A stretch of DNA of 64,000 bases from contig NC_092611.1 in the NCBI RefSeq assembly GCF_047663525.1, positions 6,733,001 to 6,797,000 on the forward strand, read 5' to 3'. The stretch's first letter is position 1. Every line of letters starts with the position of its first letter. The translations under genes and the position numbers were made by a program. Source of the stretch: Anas platyrhynchos. Lineage: Eukaryota; Chordata; Aves; Anseriformes; Anatidae. The notes under the pieces are model-generated. The model had not been told where the DNA came from. It did no database searches and saw nothing but the letters and a program-made list of their open reading frames with translations. Below are positions 61,999 to 64,000 of the stretch, piece after piece.

Positions 61999-62054
61999 GG
62001 GAGGAGGAGGAGGAGGAAGAGGAGGAGAAGGAGGAAGAGGAGGAGGCAGCAGGA
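61999..62054. repeat. Second GGA purine-rich tract
   Basis: GGAGGAGGAGGAGGAAGAGG-type repeats about 170 bases after the first tract, with the same strand asymmetry. Confidence 0.9.
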
Positions 62055-62831
62055 GCAGGAGCTCCCCTCGCAGCAGGACTTTGCCCCGCCGCGCCGTGCC
62101 CGAGGCCTCCCCGCGGGTAGAGGCCAGGAACGGAGCCGAGCTCCCCCCCCCCCTTTGCTTTTCTCCGTTTTTTTTTTTTTTTTTCCTTTCCTCATCGCTC
62201 TCCGGTTTTATTGGACAAGCGGCGAGAGAGAGGCCGGGCATGGAGCCCCGGGCCTGAGGACAGCCGGACAGACACAGCCTGACGGACAGACAGGCAGCCG
62301 GGCAGCGGCTCCCACCCGCCCGCCCCCCCCTCCCCTCTAAACGGGCGAGCCGGCGGGCGGGGGGGGGGGGACACGGGGACACCGAGGGGACACCGAGGGG
62401 ACATGGCACCCGGCTTCGTCTCGGCGACCCCCAGGACACCGGCAGCCGGCGGGAGATAGAAGGAAGGGGAGAAGAAAAAATAACACAAAACAACCCAAAA
62501 ACAGCGGCGGGGAGGGGGCACCGCCTTCCCTCCCCCCCCCCCCCGGGGCTAAGCCCCCTGCCCTAGGAGCACCTGAAAGCTCCCCTGAAGCTTTCCTCGC
62601 CCTGCAGACCCTTTTCCCCCCCCCCTTCCCATCTCTGGGGGAGCAGCTTTCTTATTATTTTTTTGGATTTTTTCCTTAAACAATTCCCCCCCCCCCCAAC
62701 TTCCCCTCCACTTCCGTGGTCTGGATATTCTGAGTGACTGCAAGAAGAGTTTGGGATTTCTTTTTTCTTTATTTTTTTTCCTTTTTTTTTTTTTTTCTTT
62801 TTCCTCGCCCTCGAACTGAATTTCTCTGTGC

Positions 62832-62960
62832 ATGCCTCTTCTGGAGCGAGGCTGGAGCCTGAACCTCGGTGCGTGTGGGGGGCCGAGCCTCAATAATATT
62901 CCTGCACTAAGAGTAAAATGTAAAGTGGATAATACGACTTCTTGCCAAAGGCTCCAATGA
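62832..62960 (+). CDS. Upstream ORF (42 codons) overlapping the ARHGEF12 start
   Basis: An ATG at 62832 opens 42 sense codons without interruption (beginning MPLLERGWSLNLGACGG) and stops at TGA 62958-62960. The stop overlaps the ARHGEF12 ATG (62957) as ATGA. The uORF start context is weak (T at -3, C at +4). It would be in the 5' UTR if the leader is unspliced here. Whether it is translated is unknown; no family resemblance. Confidence 0.4.
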   Translation: MPLLERGWSLNLGACGGPSLNNIPALRVKCKVDNTTSCQRLQ

Positions 62961-62988
62961 GTGGCACACAGTCCACAATCACGGACAG
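62957..62988 (+). CDS. ARHGEF12: ARHGEF12 first coding exon (partial gene)
   Basis: ATG at 62957 reads MSGTQSTITD plus two bases of an Arg codon, then a donor (ACAG|GTCAGT at 62989). MSGTQSTITDR is the N-terminus of ARHGEF12 (LARG), and the location next to TLCD5 matches its known neighbourhood. The protein is a PDZ-RGSL-DH-PH RhoA guanine exchange factor coupled to G-alpha-12/13. All of those domains lie beyond this window. The start context is weak (C at -3, A at +4). Confidence 0.9.
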
Positions 62989-64000
62989 GTCAGTATGAAA
63001 TAAGTTGTGTTTTTTTTTATGAAGTTTAGGCTCTGCCTGGCACTCGCGTCCTCCGCGCTTTGACTTCGGTGACGGGAGGAGAAAATGGGGATTAAATCGT
63101 ATTTCTGGGAATCGGGATCAGCACGTCCCTGGGGTGGCAGGCTGTCAAGGCGCCGGGGTTGGCTTTGGAGAATTTCAAGTCCAACTGCTTTCACACCTGC
63201 CAGGGCTTCTCGTTCTGCTCCCGGCTCCCAGGCCGGCGCGGTGCTGGTAGGAAAACCCAGGGGAACCGCTCCTGCGCCAAGCAAAGCAGGAAAAGCAGCA
63301 CGAGTTTAGGGCACGGCTGAAGGCTCGAGCTGGAAAGCTGAGTGGAGGACACGCTTGCTTCTCGGCAGGTCAAGCGCCGTAGCCTTGCACGGAGGTCACA
63401 TCAGGTGAGGGCAGGAGGAGCAGTCGCCGAGCAGGAATGGTGCTGGTGGCTGCACGACCGTAGCAGCCAGATTTTTCCTGCCCGAGATACCTGCTCGGGC
63501 CTCTGGGCTCCCCTGCAGGTGCTGCCACGTGCATTTTGTTAGCAGGCTGGGATTCTTCTGCTCCGATGCTGCTGAGGCAGGTGAAAAAATGTGTTTTGTA
63601 CGTTGAGGGGAAAAAAAAATCCAGTAGGAAACTCCTTCTGTGCTTTGGAGATGGAATTTTAGATATTTGTTTTGGTGAGAAGGAAAAACAGCTTGGTTTG
63701 ATGCTAGCGAGCAAACCCAAGTTCTCTTTTATTATGGATTTCATTGAGTTTTCCATTTCTGTGAGCGTTTGGTGGTTACGGTGCAAATGTGTGTGAGATG
63801 AAGGCCTCACCTCTCGGGCCTTGCACGACCAACGCGAGCAGCTCTGGCAAAGGAGGTGAGGCAGGGCAGGGACAGGGATGATGCTTCTGGGTGCCTGAGA
63901 GCCCTCGGAGATCCCAGGTGTGGGCAGAGAAGAGCAGACGTAACTCACCTTTACACCTTTTTGCAGAGGTTGAGCAGGACAGCGAGGAGCCGCGTCGAGG
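62989..64000 (+). other. ARHGEF12: ARHGEF12 intron 1, cut by window end
   Basis: No second exon is recognised in the last kilobase. A TTTTTGCAG string near 63958-63966 looks like an acceptor, but the bases after it do not continue the expected ARHGEF12 reading (R-F-P-L-K). Confidence 0.7.

Larger units (their letters stand above)
61660..62560 (+). promoter_or_regulatory. ARHGEF12: CpG-island promoter of ARHGEF12
   Basis: GC- and CpG-dense sequence with many GC boxes, no TATA box and two GGA-rich purine tracts precedes the first coding exon. This is the expected architecture for a broadly expressed gene. The 198-280 codon frames across it are low-complexity Glu, Ser, Leu or Pro runs. The transcription start is not determined; the 5' UTR probably begins between 61.7 and 62.3 kb. 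Confidence 0.7.

Noticed and set aside
61651-62493. 280-codon and 198-codon frames in the ARHGEF12 promoter
   Set aside because: Low-complexity Ser/Leu/Pro or Glu/Gly runs from the GGA tracts and CpG island; no protein family.
63958-64000. TTTTTGCAG acceptor at the window end as ARHGEF12 exon 2
   Set aside because: The following bases do not complete the split Arg codon into the expected F-P-L-K reading; probably a chance acceptor.

Overview
The window is vertebrate nuclear DNA, most likely from a bird. Genes are split by long introns with GT-AG junctions. There are degraded avian-type CR1 LINE ends, old CORE/MIR-like SINE fragments and CpG-rich promoters. The gene order POU2F3 - TLCD5 - ARHGEF12, all on the + strand, is the order I know from amniotes (human 11q23.3). 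I cannot name the species from the sequence alone. No bacterial, phage, CRISPR or viral gene system is present.

Layout. Bases 1-2880 are upstream sequence with no gene I recognise. Around 2880-3150 is a compact promoter-like block with two exact octamer motifs (ATGCAAAT), an inverted CCAAT box and a TATA box. POU2F3 runs from there to about 40-42 kb. Twelve coding exons between 4058 and 38428 join in frame into a 416-residue POU/homeodomain factor, counted from the ATG at 4066. A further short 5' exon (3130-3148) could add nine residues. Introns 1 and 2 (about 10 and 13 kb) hold simple repeats, one large imperfect palindrome, old SINE/LINE remnants and a CpG-rich block at about 21.2-21.4 kb that could be an internal promoter.

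Two complete TLCD5 (TMEM136)-type genes follow in tandem: 44483-45788 and 51521-52621. Each has two coding exons, the same intron phase and a 539-nt second exon, but their proteins are only 63% identical over that exon. Each lies downstream of a GC-rich block with a plausible non-coding first exon. A 42-bp minisatellite lies in the putative first intron of the second copy. ARHGEF12 begins at the right edge: a GC-rich promoter/5' UTR with GGA-repeat tracts, then the first coding exon (62957-62988), which encodes only the first ten codons and part of the eleventh.

The three gene types have no evident shared pathway. POU2F3 is an octamer-binding transcription factor of tuft, taste and keratinocyte lineages, TLCD5 is a multi-pass TLC-domain membrane protein, and ARHGEF12 is a RhoA exchange factor. 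The observations most worth checking are the diverged TLCD5 pair, the octamer/TATA promoter in front of an octamer-binding factor, a NAGNAG acceptor that could insert one residue inside the POU homeodomain, a 42-codon upstream ORF whose stop overlaps the ARHGEF12 start, and the ~205-bp palindrome.
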